Shown here in pieces: positions 24,933 to 33,353 of a stretch of DNA of 64,000 nt. A model generated the notes under the pieces. That model was not told the origin of the DNA. It worked only from the letters and a program-made list of their open reading frames with translations, and did not search any database. A program made the position numbers and the translations under genes. The DNA is from Saccharopolyspora indica (lineage in GTDB: Bacteria > Actinomycetota > Actinomycetes > Mycobacteriales > Pseudonocardiaceae), in contig NZ_JAQGLB010000010.1 in NCBI RefSeq assembly GCF_027853965.1, positions 1-64,000 of the forward strand. The letters are read 5' to 3'. Each line of letters starts with the position of its first letter. The stretch's first letter is position 1.

Positions 24933-25121
24933 ATTGCGGTGGACGTTTCCGCAGCGGCATTCCCCGTTCCGGGAAAGGGGGATCCGCAGCGGTCCGAGTC
25001 CTCGTGCGGTTGCGGCGTTTGCACAGGTAGTGGCGCTACACCTAGTCGAAGGTGTGAGTCCAGTCTCAGGGTTGTCTAAGGGGTATTGCCGGGACTCCGG
25101 CACCGTTACGCCGGTAGCGTG

Positions 25122-25143
25122 ATGGGAGTCGTCGAAGTCCCAT
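25122..25143 (+). promoter_or_regulatory. Imperfect hairpin before the DedA gene
   Basis: ATGGGA...TCCCAT with a nearly symmetrical GTCGTCGAAG centre lies just upstream of the DedA start, following a TAGCGT sequence that could serve as a -10. A possible 5'-leader hairpin. Confidence 0.3.
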
Positions 25144-25160
25144 GCCTAGGAGCTCGTCCC

Positions 25161-25820
25161 GTGACCTTCATCAGTGACGTTCTGGCAGCTGTCGGAAGTC
25201 TGCCGAAGCCGCTGCTGGTGTTGGTGACCGGGGCGCTCGTGCTCGGCGAGTGCACCATCGGCCTGGGTTTCCTGGTGCCGGGCGAGAGCGGGCTGCTGAT
25301 CGCCTCCGCCGCGGTCACCGATCTGGGCTTCTTCTTCGTGCTGGCCGGTGTGGTCGCGGTGTGCGCGACGGTCGGCGACAACATCGGGTTCTGGCTGGGC
25401 CGCCGCTACCGGCTGAAGATGCGCGAGACCAAGGTGGTGCGCAAGCTCGGCCAGCAGCACTGGGACCGGGCCGGGCAGCTGCTGCGCAAGTGGGGGATCG
25501 GTGCGGTGCTGGTGGGCCGCTTCCTGCCGGTGGTGCGCACGCTGATGCCCGCGGCGGCCGGGACCAGCGGGATGTCCTACCCGAAGTTCGCGGTGTCCTC
25601 GCTGATCGGGGCGATCGCCTGGTCCGCGACGCACGTGAGCATCGGCTGGCTGGCCGGGGCTTCCGCGAAGTACATCGAGGACGCGCTGGGGCGGACGAGC
25701 TGGATCTTGATGGCCGCGGTGGTCGTGATCGGCGTGTCGATCTGGCTGCTGCGCCGCCGTCGCGGGACCAAGCAGCCCGAGGCCGCCGCGGAGGAACCCG
25801 CGAAGGACGTCGCGGCCTGA
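25161..25820 (+). CDS. DedA-family membrane protein
   Basis: 219 aa from GTG 25161, with AGGAG eight bases upstream. The SNARE-associated domain is recognised from GLGFLVPGESGLL near the N terminus and VGRFLPVVRTLMPAAAGTSGMSY centrally, where the conserved arginine and proline lie; several hydrophobic helices flank it. DedA proteins are undecaprenyl-phosphate or phospholipid flippases and support envelope integrity. A second paralogue is at 31711. It is tail to tail with a DUF6191 gene, three bases apart. Confidence 0.88.
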   Translation: MTFISDVLAAVGSLPKPLLVLVTGALVLGECTIGLGFLVPGESGLLIASAAVTDLGFFFVLAGVVAVCATVGDNIGFWLGRRYRLKMRETKVVRKLGQQHWDRAGQLLRKWGIGAVLVGRFLPVVRTLMPAAAGTSGMSYPKFAVSSLIGAIAWSATHVSIGWLAGASAKYIEDALGRTSWILMAAVVVIGVSIWLLRRRRGTKQPEAAAEEPAKDVAA

Positions 25821-25823
25821 GCG

Positions 25824-26099
25824 TCAGAGGTCTTCGCGGCGCAGGACGATCTTCCGGCCGTCCAGGTCGACTCCGGGCGCGCCGTCGCCCTCCTCGTCGC
25901 GCAGCATCGACGTCGAATCGCGGTGCTCCAGCTCCATCCGCTTGGTGCCGTAGAACAGGGCCGTGACCTCGTCGACGTAGGTCCCGGCCAGCGGCGTTCC
26001 GGAGCGCTTCCCGCGCCGCTTCTGCACGATCTCGTAGCCGCCGACCGCGACCAGCAGCAACGTCATGCCGGGAATGCCCAGCATCAGCGCGGTCTCCAC
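25824..26099 (-). CDS. DUF6191 family small membrane protein
   Basis: 91 aa. One N-terminal membrane segment (MLGIPGMTLLLVAVGGYEIV) precedes a cytoplasmic part with the family pattern VDEVTALFYGTKRMELEHRDSTSMLRDEEGDG. This family is common in Actinomycetota and has no established function. Confidence 0.8.
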   Translation of the reverse strand: METALMLGIPGMTLLLVAVGGYEIVQKRRGKRSGTPLAGTYVDEVTALFYGTKRMELEHRDSTSMLRDEEGDGAPGVDLDGRKIVLRREDL

Positions 26100-26208
26100 G
26101 TGCTTCCCAACGATCCGCTGCTGACCAGGGTTCCCTCAGAGCTTGTTGGTGGCCGGTCTGCGTGGCGGTGCGGGTGGCGGAACCTGAGTGCTTCCCTGGA
26201 CTGCGGGT

Positions 26209-26246
26209 GCCCCTCCTGATGTATGTCCGATACACGGCGGAGGGGC
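26209..26246. terminator. Nested hairpin in the gap upstream of the DUF6191 gene
   Basis: Outer arms GCCCCTCC and GGAGGGGC enclose an inner hairpin TGTAT-GTCCG-ATACA. It lies 123 bases beyond the reductase stop on the leftward strand. It may be a second terminator of the Rieske operon, or a leader structure of the DUF6191 gene. Confidence 0.4.
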
Positions 26247-26316
26247 CGTCCTCGCCCAGGGAGCCACCCAGTGGCGGGCCACCGTACCCGCAGCGGTGCG
26301 AGCTGCGTACGTACTC

Positions 26317-26334
26317 AAAGCGGCTGACGCCGCT
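26317..26334 (-). terminator. Hairpin terminator after the ferredoxin reductase gene
   Basis: Arms AAGCGGC and GCCGCTT with a 4-base loop lie 35 bases beyond the reductase stop on the leftward strand and are followed by TTTGAGT. Confidence 0.5.
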
Positions 26335-26368
26335 TGCACAAGCGCGGACGGCTACGCCGACAGCGTTT

Positions 26369-27508
26369 TCAGACGCACAACGCGGTCAGCCGCTTGCGGT
26401 GCCTGGTGAACAGCTTCGGGCTGTTCATGGCCAGCACGCCGGTCGGTTCTCCGCCGCGGTGGAAGGTCGCCACGAACCGGCGGTCGTCCGGCGAGCCGTC
26501 GACGATCTCCACCTGGTCGTCCGGGCGGGCCCGCCCGGCGAACTGGATCCGCACCCCGTACTGCTCCGACCAGAAGTACGGCACCGCGTCGAAGCCGACC
26601 GCGGTGCGCCCGGCCAGCAGGTTCCGGATCGCGGTGGCCGGTTGTTCCAGCGCCGTGGTCCAGTGCTCGAAGCGCTGCCCGCGGTAGCGGGCCACGTCGC
26701 CCACCGCCACCACGGTGCGCAGGCCGGTCACGCCTCCGGCATCGCACGAGACGCCGTTGGCCAGCTCCAGGCCTGAGCCGTGCAGCCAGTCGGTGTTCGG
26801 GCGGGCGCCGATCCCGACCACGACGACGTCCGCCGGGATCACCGCGCCGTCGGCGAGTTCCACGGCTGTGACGCGATGCGTCCCGTGCAGCCGCTCGACT
26901 CCGGTTCCGCAGCACAGCTGCACGCCGTGATCGGTGTGCAGCGCCGCGCACACCGCGCCCAGTTCAGGGCCGATGACCTGCGCGAGCGGCACTTCCAGCG
27001 CCTCCACCACCGTGACGTCGATGCCGAGCGCGTGGCAGGTCGAGGCGACTTCGGCGCCCACGAAACCGGCGCCGACGACCACCACCCGAACGCCCGGTCG
27101 CAGCGCCGCGCGCAGCTCGGCGGCGTCGTCGATGGTGCGGAGGGTGTGCACGCCCGGCAGGTCGAACAACGTTCTCGGGCTCGCGCCGGTTGCGATCACG
27201 ACGCCGTCCGCCCGACAGCTGGTGCCGTCGTCGAGAGTGACCGACCGCTCGCCGGGAACCAGCGCGACAGCGCGCCGCCCCAGGTGCCAGGTGGCCTCGA
27301 CCGCGGCGATCTCGGCCTCGTCGGCCAGCGCGAGATCGCTCGTGGTCAGCTCACCGGCCAAGAACGCCTTCGACAGCGGCGGCCGGTCGTAGGGCAGGTG
27401 CGGTTCCGCACCGATCAGCTCGATCCGGCCGTCGAAGCCCTGCGCGCGCAGTTCCTGCGCCGCCCGCCAGCCGGCCAGGGCGGCGCCGACGATCGCGACC
27501 GTCCTCAT
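26369..27508 (-). CDS. FAD-dependent ferredoxin reductase (rubredoxin/putidaredoxin reductase type)
   Basis: 379 aa. Two dinucleotide folds are clear: the FAD motif VAIVGAALAGWRAAQELR at the N terminus and the NADH motif VVVVGAGFVGAEVASTCHALG centrally, with the second FAD motif VVAVGDVARY. The architecture matches oxygenase-coupled ferredoxin reductases, which pass electrons from NAD(P)H to a Rieske ferredoxin. Its ATG overlaps the stop of the ferredoxin gene (ATGA at 27505-27508), showing translational coupling. It likely serves the Rieske oxygenase at 30530. Confidence 0.9.
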   Translation of the reverse strand: MRTVAIVGAALAGWRAAQELRAQGFDGRIELIGAEPHLPYDRPPLSKAFLAGELTTSDLALADEAEIAAVEATWHLGRRAVALVPGERSVTLDDGTSCRADGVVIATGASPRTLFDLPGVHTLRTIDDAAELRAALRPGVRVVVVGAGFVGAEVASTCHALGIDVTVVEALEVPLAQVIGPELGAVCAALHTDHGVQLCCGTGVERLHGTHRVTAVELADGAVIPADVVVVGIGARPNTDWLHGSGLELANGVSCDAGGVTGLRTVVAVGDVARYRGQRFEHWTTALEQPATAIRNLLAGRTAVGFDAVPYFWSEQYGVRIQFAGRARPDDQVEIVDGSPDDRRFVATFHRGGEPTGVLAMNSPKLFTRHRKRLTALCV

Positions 27509-27819
27509 GCGACTTCCGCCGCTTCGGTCTCGACGTAGACCACGCCGTCGGCGACCCGCACCGGGTAGGTCCGCACCGGGCGCTTGGCGGGCAGGCCGCA
27601 CGGAAGCCCGGTGCGCAGGTCGAACGCCGCCGCGTGCAGCGGGCACTCGACCCGGCAGTCCTCCACCCAGCCCTCCGCCAGCGAGGCGTCCTGGTGGGTG
27701 CAGGTGTCGTCGATCGCGAACAGCTCGCCGTCGACGTTGAACACCGCGATCGGCACGTGCGCCTCGACGCGGACGGATTCGCCGGGCGGCAGGTCGGACA
27801 TCGGGCAGGCTTCGAACAT
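27505..27819 (-). CDS. Rieske [2Fe-2S] ferredoxin
   Basis: 104 aa from ATG 27819, with GGAGG upstream. Cluster ligands are Cys40 and His42 (CTH) and Cys59 and His62 (CPLH), the standard Rieske pair. It is a small soluble electron carrier between the flavoprotein reductase downstream and an oxygenase. It is the first gene of the leftward operon divergent from the dimethylglycine-oxidase-like gene, with a shared 36-bp dyad in each leader. Confidence 0.92.
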   Translation of the reverse strand: MFEACPMSDLPPGESVRVEAHVPIAVFNVDGELFAIDDTCTHQDASLAEGWVEDCRVECPLHAAAFDLRTGLPCGLPAKRPVRTYPVRVADGVVYVETEAAEVA

Positions 27820-27829
27820 CAGGACCTCC

Positions 27830-27865
27830 GTTGCGCTATCCAGAACACGGAGTGCGATGCGCAAC
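27830..27865 (-). promoter_or_regulatory. 36-bp dyad in the Rieske ferredoxin leader
   Basis: On the leftward strand the element begins GTTGC and ends ATAGCGCAAC, a GTTGC/GCAAC dyad with 26 bases between, directly before the ferredoxin ribosome site. An element with the same length and ends lies at 27996-28031 before the divergent gene. Confidence 0.6.
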
Positions 27866-27995
27866 AATGTGCGGCTCGGATCAGGGGCGCGTCAAGGGGG
27901 TTCTGCCGTTTCGTCGTCCATGACGTCCATCCGTGTTACGCGGCGGGAAAACGTGGCTCGCGCACTTGACGGCGACCGGGAGCGTCGGTGACCGT

Positions 27996-28031
27996 GTTGC
28001 TCGTATCGGAACTTGGCGCGCATAGCGCAAC
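27996..28031 (+). promoter_or_regulatory. 36-bp dyad in the dimethylglycine-oxidase-like gene leader
   Basis: It begins GTTGC and ends ATAGCGCAAC, the same spacing as the element at 27830-27865 on the other strand. Both lie just upstream of the respective genes, so one regulator probably controls both operons. Confidence 0.6.
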
Positions 28032-28064
28032 AACCTCCCACTGCTTCGAGCCCTGGAGGCACCC

Positions 28065-30488
28065 ATGGGCACCCAGCCCCGCGTGGTCGTCATCGGAGCC
28101 GGAATCGTCGGTTGCGCCATCGCCGATGAGCTCACCGAACGCGGCTGGACCGACGTCACCGTCCTCGACCGCGGGCCGCTGTTCGCCACCGGCGGCTCCA
28201 CCTCGCACGCACCGGGACTGGTGTTCCAGGCCAACCCGTGCCGGACCATGACCCGGTTCGCCGCCTACACCGCGGAGAAGTACCGGAACCTCGAGGGGGA
28301 GTGGTGCTTCCGGCCGCTCGGCGGTCTCGAAGTCGCCGGATCGCCGCAGCGGTGGGACGAGATCAAGCGGCGGCACGGCTGGCTGACCTCGGCCGGTGTG
28401 GAGAGCCACCTGCGCGGTCCCGACGAGTGCGCCGAGCTGCACCCGCTGCTGGATCCGGCGCGCATCCGCGGCGGGCTGCACATCCCCACCGACGGCCTGG
28501 CCAAACCGGTCCGCGCCGCCGAAGCGCAGGCCCACCGCGCGAGCGCCCGCGGTGCCCGGTTCCTGGCCGGGCAGCAGGTCGTCTCGGTCGAGCGCGATGG
28601 CGGCCGGGTCACCGCGGTGGTGACCGAGCGGGACCGCTTCGCCGCCGACGTGGTGATCTCCTGCGCCGGGATGTGGGGCCCGCTGATCGGCGCACTGGTC
28701 GACCTCGACGTTCCGCTGGTGCCGATGGCGCACCAGTACGCCAGGACCGGGCCGCTGGCCGCGCTGTCCGGCCGCAACGACGCGCGGACCGAGGCCGGGC
28801 TGCCCATCCTGCGGCACCAGGACGGCGACCTGTACTTCCGCGAGCACGTCGACCGGATCGGCATCGGCTACTACGGGCACCGGCCGATGCCGCTGGATCC
28901 CGCGGCGATCCGCGAACCGGGCTCGGCGGTGATGCCCTCGATCGAACCGTTCACCGCGGAGGACTTCCAGCCCGCTTGGGACGAGGCCCGCTCGCTGCTG
29001 CCGGAGCTGGCCGGCACGGAGGTGGCGGAGGGCATCAACGGCCTGTTCTCGTTCACCCCGGACGGGATGCCGCTGCTCGGCGAACACCCGGACCTGCGCG
29101 GGTTCTGGGTCGCGGAGGCGGTGTGGATCACGCACTCGGCGGGCGTGGCGCGGGCGATGGCGCAGTGGCTGGTCGACGGGCAGCCCGCCGAATCGCTGCA
29201 CTCGTGCGAGCTCAACCGGTTCGAAACCGCCCAGCGCAGCCCGGAATACGTGCTGGCGCGCAGCTGCCGGAGCTTCGTCGAGGTCTACGACATCGTGCAC
29301 CCGCTGGAGCCCGGCCGGGAGCCGCGGCCGCTGCGGACCAGCCCGTTCCACGAGCGCCAGCGCGAACTCGGCGCGGTGTTCCTCGAAGCCGCGGGCTGGG
29401 AGCGGCCGCACTGGTACGCGGCGAACGCAGAGCTGCCGGAGGTCGCCGAAGTCCCGCCGCGCGGCGACTGGGCGTCCCGGTTCTGGTCCCCGATCGCCGG
29501 GGCGGAAGCACTGGTCACCCGCAAGCGCGTGGCGCTGTACGACATGACGCCGCTCAAGCGCCTGGAGGTCTCCGGGCCGGGTGCGCTGGCCTTCCTGCAG
29601 TGGCTGACCACCAACAACCTGGCGAAGAAACCGGGATCGGTCACCTACACCCTGTCGCTCGACGAGGCCGGGGGAGTGCGCAGCGACCTGACGGTGGCGC
29701 GGCTGTCCGAGCACCGCTTCCAGGTCGGCGCCAACGGGAACCTGGACCTGGAGTGGCTGCGCAGGCACGCGCCGCCCGACGTGCAGGTCCGCGACATCAC
29801 GGCCGGGACCTGCTGCATCGGCGTGTGGGGGCCGCTCGCGCGGGAACTCGTGCAGCCGCTGACCGGGACCGACTTCTCGCACGAGGCCTTCGGGTTCTTC
29901 CGGAACAAGCGCGCCTACGTCGGCGGTGTCGCGGTGACCGCGATGCGGCTGTCCTACGTGGGTGAACTCGGCTGGGAGCTCTACACCACCGCGGACCAGG
30001 GGCGGCGGCTCTGGGACGTGCTGTGGGGGGCCGGGCAGCGGCTCGGGGTGATCGCCGCCGGGCGCAGCGCCTTCAACAGCCTGCGGCTGGAGAAGGGCTA
30101 CCGCTCGTGGGGCGCGGACATGACCGCCGAGCACGGCCCGCACGAAGCCGGGCTCGGCTTCGCCGTCCGCACGAACAAGGACTTCTTGGGGCGGGCAGCG
30201 CTCGCGGAACGAGCGGACGAACGCCGGCTGTGCCCGCTGCTGCTGGACGACCGCGAGGCGGTGGTGATGGGTTCCGAGCCGGTCCACGCAGGTGGGAGCC
30301 CGGTCGGGTACGTCACGAGCGCGGCTTACGGCTACACCGTCGGCGCGAGCATCGCCTACGCCTGGTTGCCGCGCGCACTGGCCGTGCCCGGCACCCGCGC
30401 GGAGGTCGAGTACTTCGGCGAGCGCCTGCCCGCCGTCGTCGCCGAAGAGCCCCTGTTCGACCCGGAGATGAAGCGGCTGCGCAGCTGA
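28065..30488 (+). CDS. Dimethylglycine oxidase/sarcosine dehydrogenase-like flavoprotein with folate-binding domain
   Basis: 807 aa. The N-terminal FAD domain (DAO fold) has VVVIGAGIVGCAIADELTERG, and GGSTSHAPGL supplies His48, the position of covalent FAD in dimethylglycine oxidase. From about residue 430 the C-terminal half is a GcvT-like tetrahydrofolate domain (KRVALYDMTPLKRLEVSGPGALAFLQ, then RLSYVGELGWELYTT and ADMTAEHGPHEAGLGFAVR). The enzyme oxidatively demethylates dimethylglycine to sarcosine, or sarcosine to glycine, and can form methylene-THF. It is followed closely by a Rieske oxygenase. ATG with GGAGG upstream. Substrate (dimethylglycine against sarcosine) is inference. Confidence 0.85.
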   Translation: MGTQPRVVVIGAGIVGCAIADELTERGWTDVTVLDRGPLFATGGSTSHAPGLVFQANPCRTMTRFAAYTAEKYRNLEGEWCFRPLGGLEVAGSPQRWDEIKRRHGWLTSAGVESHLRGPDECAELHPLLDPARIRGGLHIPTDGLAKPVRAAEAQAHRASARGARFLAGQQVVSVERDGGRVTAVVTERDRFAADVVISCAGMWGPLIGALVDLDVPLVPMAHQYARTGPLAALSGRNDARTEAGLPILRHQDGDLYFREHVDRIGIGYYGHRPMPLDPAAIREPGSAVMPSIEPFTAEDFQPAWDEARSLLPELAGTEVAEGINGLFSFTPDGMPLLGEHPDLRGFWVAEAVWITHSAGVARAMAQWLVDGQPAESLHSCELNRFETAQRSPEYVLARSCRSFVEVYDIVHPLEPGREPRPLRTSPFHERQRELGAVFLEAAGWERPHWYAANAELPEVAEVPPRGDWASRFWSPIAGAEALVTRKRVALYDMTPLKRLEVSGPGALAFLQWLTTNNLAKKPGSVTYTLSLDEAGGVRSDLTVARLSEHRFQVGANGNLDLEWLRRHAPPDVQVRDITAGTCCIGVWGPLARELVQPLTGTDFSHEAFGFFRNKRAYVGGVAVTAMRLSYVGELGWELYTTADQGRRLWDVLWGAGQRLGVIAAGRSAFNSLRLEKGYRSWGADMTAEHGPHEAGLGFAVRTNKDFLGRAALAERADERRLCPLLLDDREAVVMGSEPVHAGGSPVGYVTSAAYGYTVGASIAYAWLPRALAVPGTRAEVEYFGERLPAVVAEEPLFDPEMKRLRS

Positions 30489-30529
30489 GCCGCGCAACTT
30501 CAATGGAAATCGCGGTTCTGGAGGGACGC

Positions 30530-31669
30530 ATGACGACGACCGATCAGCAGGCCAGTCTCATCGCCACGCTGCCCGGACACCACTACACCGACCCCGAGCT
30601 GTTCGGGCTGGAGCAGGAGCGGATCTTCCACACCACCTGGTTCTGCGCGGTGCGCGCGGCCGACCTGGCCGAGCCGGGGCGGTTCCGCACCGTCCAAGTA
30701 GGACGCGAGAGCGTGCTCGTCGCGCGCGGCGGGGACGGCGGGCTGCGGGCGTTCCTGAACATCTGCCGACACCGCGGCGCTCGGCTGTGCACGGCCGAAT
30801 CGGGGCAGGTCAAGCGCAGCTTCCAGTGCCCCTACCACGCCTGGACCTACGGCACCGACGGCAAGCTGATCGCCGCGCCGAACCTCACCTCGATGCCCGA
30901 CGTCGACCGCGCCGAGCACGGTCTGGTGCCGGTCGCGCTGCGCGAATGGCTCGGCTACGCCTGGGTGTGCCTGGCCGAGGAGCCGCCGCCGTTCGAGGAG
31001 CAGGTGGTCGGCGCGGTGACCGCGCGGCTCGGCGGCGCCGAGGTGATCGACGGCTACGGCGTCGACGGCCTGGCGCTGGGCCGCCGCATCGGCTACGACG
31101 TGCGCGCCAACTGGAAGCTGATCGTCGAGAACTTCATGGAGTGCTACCACTGCGCGACCATCCACCCCGAGCTGACCGAGGTGCTGCCCGAGTTCGCCGA
31201 CGGCTACGCGGCCCAGTACTACGTCGGGCACGGCGCGGAGTTCGGGCCCGACGTGGACGGGTTCACAGTGGACGGAACCGGCGGTTTCGGCAGGCTGGCC
31301 GGGATCGGTGACGACCAGGACCGCCGCTACTACGCGATCACGATCCGCCCGCAGGTGTTCCTGAACCTGGTGCCCGACCACGTGATCGTGCACCGGATGT
31401 TCCCGCTGGCGGTGGACCGGACGCTGGTGGAGTGCGACTGGCTGTACGCACCGGAGGTGCTCGACGCGGGCCACGACGTCTCCCGCTCGGTGGAGCTGTT
31501 CCACCGGGTCAACGAGCAGGACTTCGAGGCCTGCGAGCGCTGCCAGCCGGCGATGAGCTCCCGCGCCTACGCCGCCGGCGGAGTCCTGGTGCCCTCGGAA
31601 CACCACATCGCCGAGTTCCACGCCTGGGTCCGGACCGCTCTCGGTCTCCCCGGTGAAGGGCACCTTTAG
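30530..31669 (+). CDS. Rieske non-heme iron oxygenase, large subunit (betaine-demethylase-like)
   Basis: 379 aa from ATG 30530, with GGAGG five bases upstream. The N-terminal Rieske domain has CRH (Cys79, His81) and CPYH (Cys100, His103). The catalytic iron site follows WKLIVENFMECYHCATIHPEL, with His207 and His212. The family oxidises quaternary amines or aromatics; the company of a dimethylglycine-oxidase-like gene and a divergent Rieske ferredoxin/reductase points to glycine betaine (GbcA-like) demethylation, though stachydrine or carnitine are possible. The last codons lie inside a strong terminator hairpin. Confidence 0.85.
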   Translation: MTTTDQQASLIATLPGHHYTDPELFGLEQERIFHTTWFCAVRAADLAEPGRFRTVQVGRESVLVARGGDGGLRAFLNICRHRGARLCTAESGQVKRSFQCPYHAWTYGTDGKLIAAPNLTSMPDVDRAEHGLVPVALREWLGYAWVCLAEEPPPFEEQVVGAVTARLGGAEVIDGYGVDGLALGRRIGYDVRANWKLIVENFMECYHCATIHPELTEVLPEFADGYAAQYYVGHGAEFGPDVDGFTVDGTGGFGRLAGIGDDQDRRYYAITIRPQVFLNLVPDHVIVHRMFPLAVDRTLVECDWLYAPEVLDAGHDVSRSVELFHRVNEQDFEACERCQPAMSSRAYAAGGVLVPSEHHIAEFHAWVRTALGLPGEGHL

Positions 31670-31703
31670 GCAAGTAGGTTGCTAAAAGGTGCCCTTCACC
31701 GGG
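31649..31703. terminator. Bidirectional hairpin terminator (GGGCACCT family copy 2)
   Basis: Arms CCCGGTGAAGGGCACCTTT and AAAGGTGCCCTTCACCGGG are a 19-bp perfect stem. The left arm contains the stop and the last six codons of the Rieske oxygenase; the right arm lies just beyond the stop of the convergent DedA gene. Confidence 0.8.
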
Positions 31704-31710
31704 CATCTGG

Positions 31711-32355
31711 TCAGGCGCGGGCGCGGCGGAGGCGGCGGATGCGGGTCGCGACGAACCAGACGACCGCGACCAGCACCGCGACGATCACGACCTTCTGGAA
31801 GATCCCGATGTAGGACTCCACCAGCCACCAGCTGCGGCCGAGGAGGTAACCGGCCAGCACCAGCGCGGTGTTCCAGATCAGGCTGCCGAGCGCGGTCAGC
31901 ACCAGGAACGGCAGCAGCGGCATCCGCTCCACCCCGGCGGGCAGCGAGATGAAGCTGCGGAAGATCGGCACCATCCGGCCGAGGAACACCGCCTTGGTGC
32001 CGTGCCGGGCGAACCACGCCTCGGTGCGGTCGACGTCGGCCACCTTGACCAGCGGTAACCGGACCGCGATCGCGCGGGTCCGCTCCCGGCCGAGCCACGC
32101 GCCGAGGTAGTACAGCACCACGGCGCCGACCACCGAACCGAGCGTGGTCCACAGGATGGCGCCGAGCAGGCTCATCGAGCCCTGGGCCGCGGCGAACCCG
32201 GCCAGCGGCAGGATCACCTCGCTGGGGATCGGCGGGAACAGGTTCTCCAGCGCCACCGCCAGTCCGGCGCCGGGGCCGCCGATGGCCTCCATGAGATCGG
32301 TGACCCACCCGACGAGTCCGCCGGTCGCGGTTTCGGGCTGTGCGAGGAAGTTCAT
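31711..32355 (-). CDS. DedA-family membrane protein (second paralogue)
   Basis: 214 aa. The family segments are ENLFPPIPSEVILPLAGFAAAQG, a conserved N-terminal pattern, and the core GRMVPIFRSFISLPAGVERMPLLPFLVLTALGSLIWNTALVLAGYLLG. It ends in a membrane helix and a basic tail. Function is probably lipid-carrier flipping. It resembles the classical DedA form more closely than the copy at 25161. Confidence 0.92.
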   Translation of the reverse strand: MNFLAQPETATGGLVGWVTDLMEAIGGPGAGLAVALENLFPPIPSEVILPLAGFAAAQGSMSLLGAILWTTLGSVVGAVVLYYLGAWLGRERTRAIAVRLPLVKVADVDRTEAWFARHGTKAVFLGRMVPIFRSFISLPAGVERMPLLPFLVLTALGSLIWNTALVLAGYLLGRSWWLVESYIGIFQKVVIVAVLVAVVWFVATRIRRLRRARA

Positions 32356-32460
32356 GCCCAGAACGCTAGAAATCCGCGCTGCCGGGCGGAATGCGGTTCA
32401 CCGGCGACTTCGCTGCGGCATCGCGCAGAAATCCGGCTGCGGAAAACCGCACCTCGCGGC

Positions 32461-33240
32461 TCAGATGCGCGCGTCGACGCGCTCGACGAGCACCAGCTCC
32501 CCGTCCGGCCGCCGTTCGATGAGGGCCAGGGCATCCGGCCCGTCGGAGATGTGGCCGAGGCACACGACGTCGGTGGCACCGATGCGCGCCTGGTGGCGGT
32601 GGTGCATGTGCCCGCAGAAGTGCCACTTCGGGCGGACCCGCTCGCACAGCTCGCGCAGTTCCGGACGTCCCACCGGGTGGCCCCGGTGCGCTTCGGCGAT
32701 CCCGGCGGGCCAGTCGTGGGTGAGCAGGACGTCGACCGGTCGGCGCGCCCGGCCGGTGCTGCGCACTTCCTCCGCCGTGTAGTAGACGCGGTCCCGCACG
32801 GTTTCCCGGCGCGCCTTCGGCACGTCGGTGATCTTCGCCGAGTAGATGCCGGACAGGAACGCCACCCGCAGCCCGGCGACCTCGGCGGCACCCGACCGGC
32901 CGAGGAAGTGCACGCCCTCGGTCCACCGGCCGGGCCCGGCCGCGTCGAGCGCGGGCCATGGCTCGTGGTTGCCGCCGATGAAGTGCAGCGGAGCACCCAG
33001 GTCGAGCAGACCTTCGACGAGGAAGGGGAAATCGCCCAGTTTCCGGTACTTCGCCGGACTGCGCACCCCCGCCGCGTCCGCCTCGTCGCGGTTCGGCTCG
33101 ACGTCGCCGACGGCGAGGATCGCGTCGAGCGGGCCGTGCGACGCGCGAACGGCCTCCGACCACTTCGCGAGCAGCTCGAACTCACCGTGCACATCACCGA
33201 CGACGAGGATCCGCGCGGGACTGCTGTTCTCACGTCGCAC
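32461..33240 (-). CDS. Metallophosphoesterase resembling eukaryotic RNA lariat debranching enzyme DBR1
   Basis: 259 aa. Calcineurin-type metal motifs are complete: GDVHG (Asp16, His18), GD (Asp46), GGNHE (Asn91, His92), LTHDWP, and GHMHHRH. Beyond these, the order of segments is that of DBR1: NRDEAD, PAKYRKLGDF, HFIGGNHE, VHFLGRSG, RVAFLSGIY, VDVLLTHDWPAGI. In DBR1 the first motif is GCCHG; here it is GDVHG. DBR1 cleaves 2',5'-phosphodiester bonds of intron lariats. The bacterial substrate is unknown. The gene stands alone. Confidence 0.8.
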   Translation of the reverse strand: MRRENSSPARILVVGDVHGEFELLAKWSEAVRASHGPLDAILAVGDVEPNRDEADAAGVRSPAKYRKLGDFPFLVEGLLDLGAPLHFIGGNHEPWPALDAAGPGRWTEGVHFLGRSGAAEVAGLRVAFLSGIYSAKITDVPKARRETVRDRVYYTAEEVRSTGRARRPVDVLLTHDWPAGIAEAHRGHPVGRPELRELCERVRPKWHFCGHMHHRHQARIGATDVVCLGHISDGPDALALIERRPDGELVLVERVDARI

Positions 33241-33353
33241 GATCGTTGCCTCCGCTGTGGAGGCTACGCGAACCGGTCAGCTGGTGGCGACCGGTTTTCC
33301 GGACACCCGGGGTGCGGAAAACCGCAGGTCTTCCTCGTCCTTAGGCTTCGGGC

